NCBI GenBank assembly: GCA_942493245.1
Contig: OW818685.1
Span: forward strand, 124,001 to 188,000
Source of the DNA: DAOPYU01 sp942493245
GTDB taxonomy: Bacteria; Sumerlaeota; Sumerlaeia; UBA8349
Length of the DNA stretch: 64,000 bases
Reading direction: 5' to 3'
Shown here: piece after piece, positions 1 to 8,938 of the stretch
How positions within the stretch are numbered: the stretch's first letter is position 1
Layout of the letters: every line of letters begins with the position of its first letter
The notes under the pieces: generated by a model
Database searches by the model: none
Seen by the model: only the letters and a program-made list of their open reading frames with translations
What the model was told of the DNA's origin: nothing
Position numbers and translations under genes: made by a program

Positions 1-369
1 AAGCCCCGAATTGCGGGCATTCTGTTCCTGAATCCGTTTGACAACCGCGCGCATGGACTCGCGCAGTTCGCCCAGCCGCGCGGCCAGGGCCGCATCCGGG
101 CACCGGTGCTGAATCTCGCTCAAGGTCAGATCTCCGGCCTTCAAGCCCCACTGCCGTGCCAGACGCAGGCTACTCAACTCGCGCGACTCCTCGACCGTTC
201 GCAAACGCAGCAACAGCGTTTCCTTACGCCGCACCAGATCGAAGACCTTTTCCGGCTCGCGCGAAACCAATGCCTCACGTTCGGCGTCCGACAACGCCGC
301 CAACTGGCTGTAAAGATCCAACTGCGCGCTTAGAACCGACGCAAGATCCTCAAACTGTGCAACCGTCAT
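1..369 (-). CDS. flgN: FlgN-like flagellar export chaperone (partial, C-terminus off window)
   Basis: An open minus-strand frame starts at the ATG ending at 369 and runs to the window edge with no stop (123 codons visible). The protein is Leu/Glu/Arg-rich and looks helical and coiled-coil, with an early Glu/Lys-rich heptad pattern typical of FlgN. FlgN chaperones bind hook-filament junction proteins (FlgK, FlgL) for export. I base the call on the helical pattern and on its position directly downstream of flgM, the usual flgM-flgN order. There is no strong sequence motif to confirm it. The start has no competing upstream ATG. Confidence 0.7.
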   Translation of the reverse strand, partial: MTVAQFEDLASVLSAQLDLYSQLAALSDAEREALVSREPEKVFDLVRRKETLLLRLRTVEESRELSSLRLARQWGLKAGDLTLSEIQHRCPDAALAARLGELRESMRAVVKRIQEQNARNSGL

Positions 370-538
370 GGAAGTGATTACAGACGTTTCCTGGCGACTT
401 TGAGCCGGTATGCACCGGCGTGTCTTCAGGAAATAAAAGAAGGGAAACACAAACCGCCTGACACATGGACCGACAGACTTGTCCCCGTCTGCCGGAAAGA
501 AAAACACCCAAATGGGGGGAAAAACCAGAAACGCCTCG

Positions 539-868
539 TCAACGCCGCAGTTTCTTCTGAATCGCCGACTCCCGCAACGCCGCGTCCACAATCCGCTTGG
601 CGACCACCTTGCTCTCGACCTTGTAACTGCCATCCTCGATGCGCGGTTTGATTTCCTGGATCTTATCCATCCGCACATCCGGCAGGCCGGCCAACAATTC
701 GGCGGCGTGGGCTACTTCGCGCGTGGATTCCGACAGTTCGACATCGGTCGCCGGAGATTCGCGTTGCTCCACCTGCTCAGTTTCGGACTTCCTGGCTATT
801 TCCGTTACACGAAACGGGCTTCCCACAGTGGTGGGCCTTGTGACACTTTTGCGCCCGGATACCTTCAT
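539..868 (-). CDS. flgM: Anti-sigma-28 factor FlgM
   Basis: A 109-residue protein. FlgM binds and inhibits the flagellar sigma factor FliA until the hook is complete, then is exported. The C-terminal third (about residues 66-96) has the usual FlgM pattern: VRMDKIQEIKPRIEDG, then a Tyr and alternating Val/Ala/Lys leading to an amphipathic helix (VVAKRIVDAAL). The start at 868 was chosen over one 11 codons upstream because it has an AAAGGGGG ribosome site 9 bases ahead. It sits between flgJ and flgN and has its own sigma-28-like promoter, so it can feed back on its own sigma factor. Confidence 0.92.
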   Translation of the reverse strand: MKVSGRKSVTRPTTVGSPFRVTEIARKSETEQVEQRESPATDVELSESTREVAHAAELLAGLPDVRMDKIQEIKPRIEDGSYKVESKVVAKRIVDAALRESAIQKKLRR

Positions 869-906
869 GTCTTCATTCCCCCTTTGGTGACCCCATGCCA
901 AGTGGC

Positions 907-934
907 TTATCGGCAGATGGACTTCGACTCTTTA
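907..934 (-). promoter_or_regulatory. Sigma-28 (FliA) promoter for flgM
   Basis: Read on the minus strand, TAAA (931-934) is followed by 16 bases and then GCCGATAA (907-914). The -10 octamer is an exact match to the FliA/SigD consensus and TAAA is the exact -35 core, with a spacing within the known 14-16 range. The expected transcript start is about 30 bases before the flgM ATG. Confidence 0.85.
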
Positions 935-1072
935 CTAAAAAACACGCTTTTAGGCAATCTCTTCTCCTCGAAGCGTCTTCTTTTCTGCCATCAGCCGACG
1001 GAATCTCCTCCGGAACGTCTGTCTCCTTTCTACTTATCACTCGAACCACCCGGTTCCAGACCGGGCAGGGCT

Positions 1073-1531
1073 TCACTCGATCGAACCACTTTCTTCCCCG
1101 GTCGAAACGCTCGCGCCACTTTCGTTCCGATCCTCGGCTACCGGTTGTTTCCCCGGCAGCGCCAACGGTAGCGTGCCATTGGCCGGATCGTCTGGAATCA
1201 ACTGACGCCGCAACGCCTCGGCAATGCCCTGTTCGGCCAACTGCGGTCCCAACTGGCGCGCATATTCCGTGTCCAGAAACGACTGAAACAATTCCTCGCC
1301 CGCATTTTTCTCGATGATCCCCCCCTCGGGAACCGTCTTGCGCATCGCCTGGGTCATTTCTTCCACAAACGCCATCGTGAACAACTCGATCGCTTTCTCG
1401 ATCCCGGCCGCTTTGTTGCGCACCTGCGGGTCGGATGCCCACACGGCCAGGTTCTCATAACGCCCCGTCTGGGCGGCCGACAATGCGTTCTGCGGGGTTC
1501 CGATCCCTGTTATCGAATCTATCTCGTTCAT
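1073..1531 (-). CDS. flgJ: FlgJ-type rod-binding protein without muramidase domain
   Basis: A 152-residue protein with a rod-binding domain at about residues 42-108 (AIELFTMAFVEEM, later EYARQLGPQLAEQGI). It corresponds only to the N-terminal half of enterobacterial FlgJ, with no glucosaminidase domain. This is common outside gammaproteobacteria, where a separate hydrolase opens the peptidoglycan. The C-terminal 45 residues are Pro/Glu/Ser-rich and probably disordered. It lies between flgI and flgM in the rod/ring operon. Confidence 0.85.
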   Translation of the reverse strand: MNEIDSITGIGTPQNALSAAQTGRYENLAVWASDPQVRNKAAGIEKAIELFTMAFVEEMTQAMRKTVPEGGIIEKNAGEELFQSFLDTEYARQLGPQLAEQGIAEALRRQLIPDDPANGTLPLALPGKQPVAEDRNESGASVSTGEESGSIE

Positions 1532-1574
1532 GTTCCGTGCGCATCCTTTCGCGTCACCCGTTTGCCGGGCGGTC

Positions 1575-2750
1575 TTACATGGAGACCAATTCGGCCTGCA
1601 GGGCGCCCGCTTCCTTGAGCGCCTGCAAAATCGCCATGATGTCCCGCGCCGTCACCCCCAGCGCGTTCAGCCCCTTGGCCACTTCATTGATCGTGACCCC
1701 TTCTTCCAGAACCTGGAATTTGCCCTTTTCTTCGGTTGCCTGGACGGAGCCGCGGGTGGACTCGAAGTTCGTCAGGATCGCGTCGTACTGGGGCTGGGAA
1801 ATCGTCCCATCCTGCAGCAGGGGCGCAATAGTTTGCGAAAAATTGTCCGTCTCTTCACGCCGCTCGAAAATCAGGTTCCCGTGCGTGATCAACGCCTTCG
1901 AAATACGAACGTTTCCCCCCATCACAATCGTGCCGGTGCGCTCGTTGAAGACCACTTTCGCCGGCATGTCGGGGCTGACTTCCAACCCCTCGAGGCTCGA
2001 TACAAACTTCACCCGCTCGTCCGTATTTCCGGAAGCGGGCATCTTCACCGACACCGACGCGGCGTCGCGGCACTGTGCCGTCCCTTCGCTCAGCGTGTTG
2101 TTGATAATCTGTGCGATGCGGTCGGCCGTTGTGAAGTCCGGGGTGCGCAGTTTCAGGAGAATTGCCGGTTTCGTCGAGAAAAGCGTCTCGACCTCGCGTT
2201 CGACGATTGCGCCATTGGGAATCGTCGCCGTGTTGACGTGGTTCTTGACGATCGAGGCCTGAGCGCCCGAAGTGCTGGCCGCAAAACCGCCCACGGACAG
2301 GCTTCCCTGCGCGATCGCATACACCGAACCGGCAGACTCGGGAGGCATTCCCGCCGGGCGCAGCGGTGTGGCCAGCAACACCCCGCCCTGCAGGCTTTTG
2401 GCGTCGCCCAGCGCCGATACCGTTACGTCAATCTGGGTTCCGGGACTGGCAAATGCGGGCAGGTCGGCCGTCACCATCACCGCCGCCACGTTTTTCGACT
2501 GGAAATCCTGGGCGTTGAGCCGGATATTCATTTTCCGCAACAGCGCAATCTGGGTTTCTCCGCCCAGGTCGTCGCCGGTGCCTCCAAGGCCCGAGACCAG
2601 ACCGTACCCCACCAGTTTATTGGCGCGGACCCCTTCGATGTCGCAGATGTCCTTGATGCGCACCGCCTGAGTGGCTGGCGCCGCCAGGCTTAGAAACACA
2701 CCGGCGGCCAGTAGAATCAGCCAGAAAGATCTCGAATTGTGCGTTGTCAT
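1575..2750 (-). CDS. flgI: Flagellar P-ring protein FlgI
   Basis: A 391-residue periplasmic protein that forms the P-ring bushing around the rod in the peptidoglycan layer. It has a signal peptide (about residues 1-29, cleavage near PATQA) followed by the typical FlgI start RIKDICDIEGVRANKLVGYG and LVSGLGGTGD. Length matches the family (about 365-390). The start at 2750 was chosen because GGGAGG lies 7 bases upstream; the longer reading frame adds ten residues without a ribosome site. It is followed by flgJ and preceded by flgH. Confidence 0.96.
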   Translation of the reverse strand: MTTHNSRSFWLILLAAGVFLSLAAPATQAVRIKDICDIEGVRANKLVGYGLVSGLGGTGDDLGGETQIALLRKMNIRLNAQDFQSKNVAAVMVTADLPAFASPGTQIDVTVSALGDAKSLQGGVLLATPLRPAGMPPESAGSVYAIAQGSLSVGGFAASTSGAQASIVKNHVNTATIPNGAIVEREVETLFSTKPAILLKLRTPDFTTADRIAQIINNTLSEGTAQCRDAASVSVKMPASGNTDERVKFVSSLEGLEVSPDMPAKVVFNERTGTIVMGGNVRISKALITHGNLIFERREETDNFSQTIAPLLQDGTISQPQYDAILTNFESTRGSVQATEEKGKFQVLEEGVTINEVAKGLNALGVTARDIMAILQALKEAGALQAELVSM

Positions 2751-2808
2751 GAAATTGCCTCCCTGCACACGACACCCCAACGTTTTAAAATGGCCAGCCC
2801 CAGCCGTT

Positions 2809-3549
2809 TTAGAATGGCCAGGCCCAGTCGAACACCCGCATCATAAAGCCCGGACGTTGTTTGTCGCTCACCACGCCCCGGCCCGTCACTTCGATACGGG
2901 AATTGGCCAGGCGGTCCGAGGAGATGATGTTGTCCGCCGCCAGATCCACCGGGCGAACGATCCCCTCGACCGTCAGCACCGAGTTCTCATTATTGATCAG
3001 AGTGGTCTGTGTGCCCTGAATCCGCATATTGCCATTGGGATATACGTGGGTGACCAGCGTCGAGACGTTCGCCGTGATGATCCCATCGCGCCGCGTGTCG
3101 CCATCCCCCTTGAAGGTGCTCGTGGACTGGCTCTGGATCAGGTGCGCCGCCGAGGTGTTGTTCAACGGATCATTCCCTTTGGCGCCCGGAACCTGAAGGC
3201 CGGGCAGATTGGCCTCCTGCCCGAAGAACGACGTGATGCCCGCGTCTATGTTGCTCTCGCGCGACAGATCCGTCCCCGCATTGCCCCGCGCCGACGTTTT
3301 CACCGCCACCTGAACCGTCACCAGATCTCCGAGCCGGCGCGCTGTCGAGTCGTCCCAGTAGGTAAATCCATCCGAAGCCTGAGTGAACAGCGACCCCTCA
3401 CTCAACGGCATGTTCGCATTGCGGACCTCGGTGGGTCGAACCACTGGAGGTGAATCGTACGCCGAATTGGACTGCCCAAACGAAATACATCCGGCAAACA
3501 GGAACACCCCCAATAACAACCCCGCCCAACCGAAGAAGATGTTTCTCAT
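2809..3549 (-). CDS. flgH: Flagellar L-ring lipoprotein FlgH
   Basis: A 246-residue lipoprotein that forms the outer-membrane L-ring. The signal peptide ends in a lipobox, LFAGC, with Cys21 as the lipidated residue. The body shows the FlgH pattern: GSLFTQASDGFTYWDD, RLGDLVTVQV near residues 72-81, and NGNMRIQGTQ toward the C-terminus. Its presence with FlgI implies a flagellum that crosses an outer membrane. Confidence 0.95.
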   Translation of the reverse strand: MRNIFFGWAGLLLGVFLFAGCISFGQSNSAYDSPPVVRPTEVRNANMPLSEGSLFTQASDGFTYWDDSTARRLGDLVTVQVAVKTSARGNAGTDLSRESNIDAGITSFFGQEANLPGLQVPGAKGNDPLNNTSAAHLIQSQSTSTFKGDGDTRRDGIITANVSTLVTHVYPNGNMRIQGTQTTLINNENSVLTVEGIVRPVDLAADNIISSDRLANSRIEVTGRGVVSDKQRPGFMMRVFDWAWPF

Positions 3550-3570
3550 GGCTCACCTCTTTCCGATTTT

Positions 3571-4713
3571 CTAGAACGTGATACTCACTTCACCCGGCCC
3601 GGTCACAATTCCCTGCAACCGTTTGCGCGACTGGGTGTTTTCCACCGCGACTTCATCGCCCAGCGAACCCGACGCCTGGGCGGTCCCTTTTGCCGCGATC
3701 CGCAGAGCGCCCTTTTCCGCCACAATCTGAACGGCCTGGCCGCGGCGCACCAACTCCTCGCGCTCGACCGCTTCCCACGTCAAGGGTTCCCCCGGACGCA
3801 GCGCGCGCTTGGCTCGCAGGCCCGTCTTCAACTGATCTTCACCCACCGACTTCCCATCCAACTCGGAGGTCCGGGTCAGACCCGTTACCACCGCGTCCGT
3901 TCCGATGATCTGACCCGCCTCGACCGCCGAGGCCAGTTGCAACACATCCACCTGATAATCCATTCGGAAGGAACCGAACAGGGTCCGCTGGCTTACCCCA
4001 TCCACCACCGGAATAGCCGAAAAAGTCGCCGTCCCGCCGCCTTTGCGCGGCAGTCGCAACTCGATCTTGAATGACAACTCGCCCGCCGGAACGGTGGCCG
4101 CCGGGGGAACCCGGAACCCCTCAACGACAAGACGATCCGGTTCTGGACCGGCATTCTGGAGAAGGGTGTCGCGCACCGCCTGTTCGACTTGCGCCGGCTC
4201 CACCTGCTGCGACTCGCGCTCGAGCGTCATGCGTTTGGGTAAAACCAGCACCGCTTCTTCGAGCGCGCCCAGCGCGCCCAGCCGTTGCCGCAGACTGGCT
4301 GGGTTCAGCGTTGCGCGCAAACCGATCGCCGGGCTTTTCCCCAGTTCCAATTCCGCCAGACGCATCCCTTTTTCATAGTCCACACACTCGATGTCGGCCA
4401 CATCGGCCAACGTGTACTTGGCGGCTCGCACCTGGCAACTCTCGCGAAACAGAATCCGAGTCTGCCCCTTTTCATTCAGCGCCACAAACAGAGAATCCAC
4501 CGCTTTTTTGCCTTCATTGGAGGCAGCTGGCTGCGTCTGAATCAAAGTCTCCGTGGTTGCCGCCTGTCCGGTTGGCAGTGTGGCGGGCGCCGCCACGGTT
4601 TTCTCGGTCACCGGCGGTTGCGGCGTTTCCGGGACGGTTCCCGCGCCGCACAACAGCGCCAAGCACATCCCCTGGGCCAAAACCGCTGAAAATCTAAGAA
4701 AGAATCCGTTCAT
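3571..4713 (-). CDS. flgA: P-ring assembly chaperone FlgA (SAF domain)
   Basis: A 380-residue protein, clearly longer than enterobacterial FlgA (about 220). It has a signal peptide (about 1-24) and then a Pro/Thr-rich linker. The C-terminal half (about 250-380) carries the SAF/ChapFlgA region: two SAF-like segments (VEAGQIIGTDAVVTG and ALRPGEPLTWEAVE), then VRRGQAVQIVAEKGALRI and a Gly-rich end. It assists FlgI polymerisation in the periplasm. The extra N-terminal region (about 80-200) is not a family I can name. It is co-oriented between flgG and flgH. Confidence 0.88.
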   Translation of the reverse strand: MNGFFLRFSAVLAQGMCLALLCGAGTVPETPQPPVTEKTVAAPATLPTGQAATTETLIQTQPAASNEGKKAVDSLFVALNEKGQTRILFRESCQVRAAKYTLADVADIECVDYEKGMRLAELELGKSPAIGLRATLNPASLRQRLGALGALEEAVLVLPKRMTLERESQQVEPAQVEQAVRDTLLQNAGPEPDRLVVEGFRVPPAATVPAGELSFKIELRLPRKGGGTATFSAIPVVDGVSQRTLFGSFRMDYQVDVLQLASAVEAGQIIGTDAVVTGLTRTSELDGKSVGEDQLKTGLRAKRALRPGEPLTWEAVEREELVRRGQAVQIVAEKGALRIAAKGTAQASGSLGDEVAVENTQSRKRLQGIVTGPGEVSITF

Positions 4714-4779
4714 GATATCACCTGCCCGTCCTGGATACCGCCCGCTTTCAGATGTCCCCTGGCGGGTGATCGTTTCCTG

Positions 4780-5574
4780 TTACCGCTTCACATTCACGGC
4801 TGTTTCGAGCATCTGATCGGCCGTCTGAATCGCTTTCGAGTTGATTTCATAGGCGCGTTGTCCAAAAATCATGCTCACCAGCTCGTCCACAATCTCGACA
4901 TTCGAGAACTCGAGCATCCCGCCCTGGGTTTGTCCGAATCCTTCCGAAGTCGGCTCGCCCGTAATCGGCGGACCGGAAGTCGCGCTTTCCAGATAGAGAT
5001 TCGACCCGATGGCTTCCAACCCCTGGGGGTTGATGAACCGCGCCAGAATCAACTGTCCGGCCACCTGCGTCGTGGCGTTCTGCCCCGCCGTGCGGTACGA
5101 CACCGTCCCGTCCGTGGCCACATGGATCGTTTCCTTCATGGCCTGCTGGGGAATCGTGATTTCCGGCTGGATCGGATTGCCGTCGGGTGTCACGAGCGTG
5201 CCCTCGGAACTGAGCTTGAAATGTCCGGCGCGCGTGTAGGCGATTGTGCCGTCGGGCAACAGCACCTGGAAAAAACCTTCCCCCTCGATGGCCATATCGG
5301 TCCAGTTCCCGGACAATTTTGCCGGGCCCTGGGTGAAAATTTTTGCCGTGGAGACCGGGCGCGACCCCAAACCCAGGTAGATACCCGTGGGCACCTCGGT
5401 GTTGGCCGTTGCCGCCGCTCCCACCGGGCGCAGATTCTGATAGATCAGATCCTCGAAATCGGCGCGTCCCCGCTTGAAACCCGTCGTGTTGACGTTCGCC
5501 AGGTTATTGGCGATCACATCAATGTTCATCTGTTGGGCGACCATGCCGCTGGCGGAAATATATAGAGCGCGCAT
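4780..5574 (-). CDS. flgG: Distal rod protein FlgG
   Basis: A 264-residue distal flagellar rod subunit. The N-terminus has the flagellar rod/hook signature (ALYISASGMVAQQ, then NNLANVNTTGFKR). The middle has GNWTDMAIEGEGFFQV, and the C-terminus ends with the FlgG helix FSNVEIVDELVSMI, then QRAYEINSKAIQTADQML. Length and termini are standard for FlgG. It lies between flgF and flgA. Confidence 0.97.
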   Translation of the reverse strand: MRALYISASGMVAQQMNIDVIANNLANVNTTGFKRGRADFEDLIYQNLRPVGAAATANTEVPTGIYLGLGSRPVSTAKIFTQGPAKLSGNWTDMAIEGEGFFQVLLPDGTIAYTRAGHFKLSSEGTLVTPDGNPIQPEITIPQQAMKETIHVATDGTVSYRTAGQNATTQVAGQLILARFINPQGLEAIGSNLYLESATSGPPITGEPTSEGFGQTQGGMLEFSNVEIVDELVSMIFGQRAYEINSKAIQTADQMLETAVNVKR

Positions 5575-5657
5575 CAGGCTATTCCTCCCTTGACCTCTTC
5601 AACTCACCAGTCTGACTCCGCAGATTCCATGCCAGACCGTCCTCAGGCTCCCGATCC

Positions 5658-6467
5658 TTACCCCATCCGGGCCATCTCGATCACCTTCCCGGTTTCCTCG
5701 TCCATCGTCTGGATGGATTTCTGGTGGCTCGAGTACGAACGCTGTAACTCGATCATTTGCACCAGTTCATCCACGATGTTTACGTTCGAATACTCCAGGC
5801 ACCCCTGCTTGACCGACACCTGATCGGCCGCGGCGACCGGACGCGACGTGACACGTCCGCCCAGATCCGAGTACAGCCCTTCCCCCTGAGGTTCCAACTG
5901 CTTCGGGTCGTTCACCATCACGATGTCCAACCGACCCACCGCCTGGTCGCCGCTGAACACTTCCCCTGTCTGGGAAATCCCGATCTTCAAGCGGCTGTTC
6001 ACCTGAATAGCCCCGCCCGACGCGCCGTTGTTGACCCGCAGACCGCTGTGTGTGACCAGTTCGCCGTTCTGGTTCAGGGTCAAATTTCCCATGCGGGTCA
6101 GCCGCCGTCCCTCCGCCGTATTCACAGAAAAGAATGGCGTTCCTGCGTCCGGCTGCTTGCATTCCAGCACCAGATCCAGATCTCCGCCCGTCTGGCGAAA
6201 CATCCCGGGCGAGTAATCCGTCACGGTTTCATCTATTTTGGTATAGGCCAGATCGCCCTCGAGCCACTGGCGCGGCGCGGGCAGGTTCATTCGTTCATCG
6301 GCGCTCAATTCCAGAGCCTGAAAATCCACTTCCGGCGGGCGCAGGGCAAAGACGGCTTTCTGGCGCTTGAACGCCACGGAGTTGACATTGGCCAGATTGT
6401 TGGCCACCACCGCCATCTGTTTCTCGCGTCCAATTGCGCCCGAGACAGCCACATACAGTTCTTTCAT
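5658..6467 (-). CDS. flgF: Proximal rod protein FlgF
   Basis: A 269-residue rod protein of the FlgF/FlgG family, with an N-terminal ELYVAVSGAIGREKQM and NNLANVNSVAFKRQ, and a C-terminal YSNVNIVDELVQMIELQRSY. It diverges more from consensus than the following flgG, as expected for FlgF. The start at 6467 has AAGGAG 9 bases upstream; ten extra upstream codons lack one. It is the first gene of the rod/ring operon, just downstream of a sigma-54-type promoter. Confidence 0.92.
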   Translation of the reverse strand: MKELYVAVSGAIGREKQMAVVANNLANVNSVAFKRQKAVFALRPPEVDFQALELSADERMNLPAPRQWLEGDLAYTKIDETVTDYSPGMFRQTGGDLDLVLECKQPDAGTPFFSVNTAEGRRLTRMGNLTLNQNGELVTHSGLRVNNGASGGAIQVNSRLKIGISQTGEVFSGDQAVGRLDIVMVNDPKQLEPQGEGLYSDLGGRVTSRPVAAADQVSVKQGCLEYSNVNIVDELVQMIELQRSYSSHQKSIQTMDEETGKVIEMARMG

Positions 6468-6500
6468 CGCAGGGCACTCCTTTCCACACGCGCCCAACAG

Positions 6501-6516
6501 CGCAAAAGGAATGCCA
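6501..6516 (-). promoter_or_regulatory. Sigma-54 (RpoN) type promoter for flgF operon
   Basis: On the minus strand the sequence TGGCATTCCTTTTGCG matches the RpoN -24/-12 layout: TGGCA, six bases, TTGC, with GG and GC exactly ten bases apart. The predicted start lies about 12 bases further on, leaving a leader of roughly 20-25 bases before flgF. RpoN control of rod/ring genes is known in many flagellated bacteria; here it is an inference from the motif. Confidence 0.65.
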
Positions 6517-6635
6517 GAACGCCGCCCCCGGATTGCTCCAGGCGCGGCGTTTTCTGTTTTCTGGCTTTAAGGGGGGAAAAACAATCCCGGGGGGGAAAAG
6601 GAGGCGGAAAAACCTGCCGCCCGGCTCTTTCCGGC

Positions 6636-7055
6636 TCAGGCCTCACTCTCGGGCAACTGCGCCGATTCGCCGGTTTCCTGCTCGATCATGGGGGCCAGCT
6701 CGCGAACCAGCCGTTTGAACTCCGGCGGCAGAATGCCCACAAACTTCAACCCCACCTCGAACAGCCCGCTTTCCTCGTTTTGATTGCAACGCAACGCCTT
6801 GGCCAGGACCAGCAGGTGGAACGGACGCACCGGCAGGCTGATGTTGAGCTGCATCAGGATCGGGATGCGGATGTTGTGTTCCGTGAAAATACAGACCCCC
6901 GCTTCGGACAAATCCTTCGAACTCGCCACGCCGTACTCGAACGGAGTGGAGTCGGCGGACGAGAGGATCGTAAAGGTCATCTTCAGACTGCAACGAAACC
7001 GCTGGTAACGCCGTTTTTCGGCTCCGGCGGCACTTTCTTCATTCGCACCCATCAT
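6636..7055 (-). CDS. PilZ-domain protein
   Basis: A 139-residue cytoplasmic protein made of one PilZ domain. The cyclic-di-GMP binding motif RxxxR is present as RRYQRFR (residues 15-21), and the second motif DxSxxG as DLSEAGV near residue 50. PilZ proteins sense c-di-GMP and often adjust motility. The location immediately upstream of the flagellar operon on the same strand suggests a motility role (inference). It starts with two consecutive ATG codons. Confidence 0.85.
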   Translation of the reverse strand: MMGANEESAAGAEKRRYQRFRCSLKMTFTILSSADSTPFEYGVASSKDLSEAGVCIFTEHNIRIPILMQLNISLPVRPFHLLVLAKALRCNQNEESGLFEVGLKFVGILPPEFKRLVRELAPMIEQETGESAQLPESEA

Positions 7056-7323
7056 GTCTCTGCGCCTTTACCTCGTCAAGATGGCCTTGATTCCGCCACG
7101 TTTCCCGTCTGGCCCAATCCACGCGTTCACACACGCATCCCCCATCTCAGGCGTCCCGCGTGGCACGAATCTTCTACTTATCCCATCTCCTGCATAACAG
7201 CAGAACCCCTCAAAGTCAACCGTTTCCCATCCGTTCGGGTGAAAACCGCAGAAACTCCTCGTTGTCTAGACGGAGGGGGGCCTCCAGGTTTCATGGAATT
7301 ATTCTGGGCTTCCCCTCTATCCG

Positions 7324-8682
7324 TCATTCCGCCTGATGATCGCGCAAGACCATGCCGGTCAACAATTTCGGGTAGAAGTAGGTGCTCTTGTGCGGCATGC
7401 GCAGGTTGTGCGACGCGATATTGCGGACCTGCTCCATCGTCGGCGGGTTCATGAGAAAAACCGCGCTCGCGTGCGTTGGCGCGCCCAGCATCGCCAGCGA
7501 CTTGGCCGAATCCTTGACGTAGAAAATGTCCTGATCGTCCAATTCCATCTCCGGGTTGCCGATCCACACCTGGGGCAGGATGTACTGATGCAACACGGTC
7601 ACATCGAGCTGGGCCACTTCCTCGTGCGTATCCGGGTCCACCAGTTCTTCGCGCAGGTTGGCGTCCTTTTTCAACCGCAGATAATAACCTTTGCCGCCCG
7701 GCAGCACCATCGCAAAGGCCGTGGAGCCTTGCCCCTTTTCCCGCAGTTCCTTCTCGATGCGCACCCCTTCGGTTTCCGGTTGCTTCAGATTCACCTGGAA
7801 CGGCGTCACATCGAAGAAACACGCCAGATCTTCCAGAATTTCGGCGTGGTCAATATCTGCGCCCAACTCGGCGGAAAGCACACGGTGCGTGGGCAGAATC
7901 AACAGACCGTCGGCCTCGCAGTTGGTCAGGAACGAAAGCGTGTGCGACCACGGCTGCGTTTTTCGCCGCTCTTCGGCCTCTCTCGAATTCTTCATCTCCT
8001 GGCAATAGGTCACGGCGGTTTCGTAGCGGTGGTGTCCGTCCGCGATAAAGAAAGGCAGATCCTGAAGCCGTTTCGCCAGGCTCTTGACCTTGATCGGGTC
8101 CGACATCAGCCACAGGCGATGGATCACGCCCTCGTCATCCTTCAACTCGATCCGCGGCGCATCCTTCTTCACCACTTCCTCGATCAGGCGGTCCGATTCC
8201 TTTTCCGGGTCCGAGTAGAGGCAGAAAATGGGGCTGAGGTTGCAACGGGTCGAGCGCAGCAGTTTCAACCGGTCGGCTTTGGGGCCGGAGAAGGTGTGCT
8301 CGTGCGCCAGTATTTTGCCCTTGCCGGCCCCTTCGAGCTGGATCGCCGCAAAGATCCCCGTCCGCACGTGGACCGCCTTGTCCGCCGTCTGGAACTCCTG
8401 CTGGTAGATGTAGAAAAATTTCCCGGGGTCGTCAATCAGCAGCCCGTTGTTCTTCCATTCGCGCAGAAAAGACGCGGCGCGCTCGTACTTGTTGTTGTAC
8501 TCGTCGTCGCCCATCTCTTCCTTGCCCAGAATCATACGCACCACATTATAGGGAGACTTCTGATAGAGCGCCTCCTGCATCTCGGGCGAAATCACGTCGT
8601 AGGGAGGGGCCATCACCTTCGACAGGTCTCCCACCGCCGTGGGGTTGTACCGCGTGCCAATGAAAGGAGCTACTCGTGTCAT
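7324..8682 (-). CDS. DUF1015 family protein
   Basis: A 452-residue protein of the DUF1015 family: N-terminal VAPFIGTRYNP and KVMAPPYDVISPEM, a central FIADGHHRYETAVTY, and a conserved VLHQYILP. The family is widespread and often annotated as a conserved uncharacterised or SerC-like protein; I know of no assayed activity. No signal peptide or membrane segment is visible. The ATG at 8682 is preferred because the upstream extension reads poorly. A weak GGAAGAAG sits about 10 bases ahead. Confidence 0.9.
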   Translation of the reverse strand: MTRVAPFIGTRYNPTAVGDLSKVMAPPYDVISPEMQEALYQKSPYNVVRMILGKEEMGDDEYNNKYERAASFLREWKNNGLLIDDPGKFFYIYQQEFQTADKAVHVRTGIFAAIQLEGAGKGKILAHEHTFSGPKADRLKLLRSTRCNLSPIFCLYSDPEKESDRLIEEVVKKDAPRIELKDDEGVIHRLWLMSDPIKVKSLAKRLQDLPFFIADGHHRYETAVTYCQEMKNSREAEERRKTQPWSHTLSFLTNCEADGLLILPTHRVLSAELGADIDHAEILEDLACFFDVTPFQVNLKQPETEGVRIEKELREKGQGSTAFAMVLPGGKGYYLRLKKDANLREELVDPDTHEEVAQLDVTVLHQYILPQVWIGNPEMELDDQDIFYVKDSAKSLAMLGAPTHASAVFLMNPPTMEQVRNIASHNLRMPHKSTYFYPKLLTGMVLRDHQAE

Positions 8683-8887
8683 AGTCTTGCCATCTTCTTC
8701 CTGCATTAAAATGGAGTCGGGATTCGGGAACGCGCCACAGGGCGGCCACAAGTCGGTCCCTCGCGGCCGGAACAACATCCCTGTCCAGGAATCGCCCGAC
8801 ACTTGGGTCAAGTCTGATGCAAGAGCAGAACCAGTTCAACATTTTTTTGTGAATTGAAGCAGGCTTCTCGCCTCAGACGAAAAAGTC

Positions 8888-8935
8888 CCAAAAAAACCTT
8901 GCAATTCGCTCCCGTTTTTCTCCCGGAAAAACGGG
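8888..8935 (-). terminator. Terminator-like hairpin after livF
   Basis: A 9-bp stem (CCCGTTTTT pairing with AAAAACGGG, 8911-8935) begins three bases after the livF stop codon. On the minus strand it is followed some 15 bases later by a run of seven T. It probably ends the liv transcript. Confidence 0.55.
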
Positions 8936-8938
8936 CGG

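Noticed and set aside
6518..6551. Hairpin AACGCCGC/GCGGCGTT considered as terminator of the PilZ gene
   Set aside because: The T-rich side is on the plus strand, where no gene ends, so the direction is wrong.
5757..7454. 565-codon plus-strand frame across flgF and PilZ
   Set aside because: Spans several real minus-strand genes and reads as Arg/His-rich non-homologous sequence.
7336..8709. 457-codon plus-strand frame
   Set aside because: Antisense to the DUF1015 gene; same GC-driven artefact.
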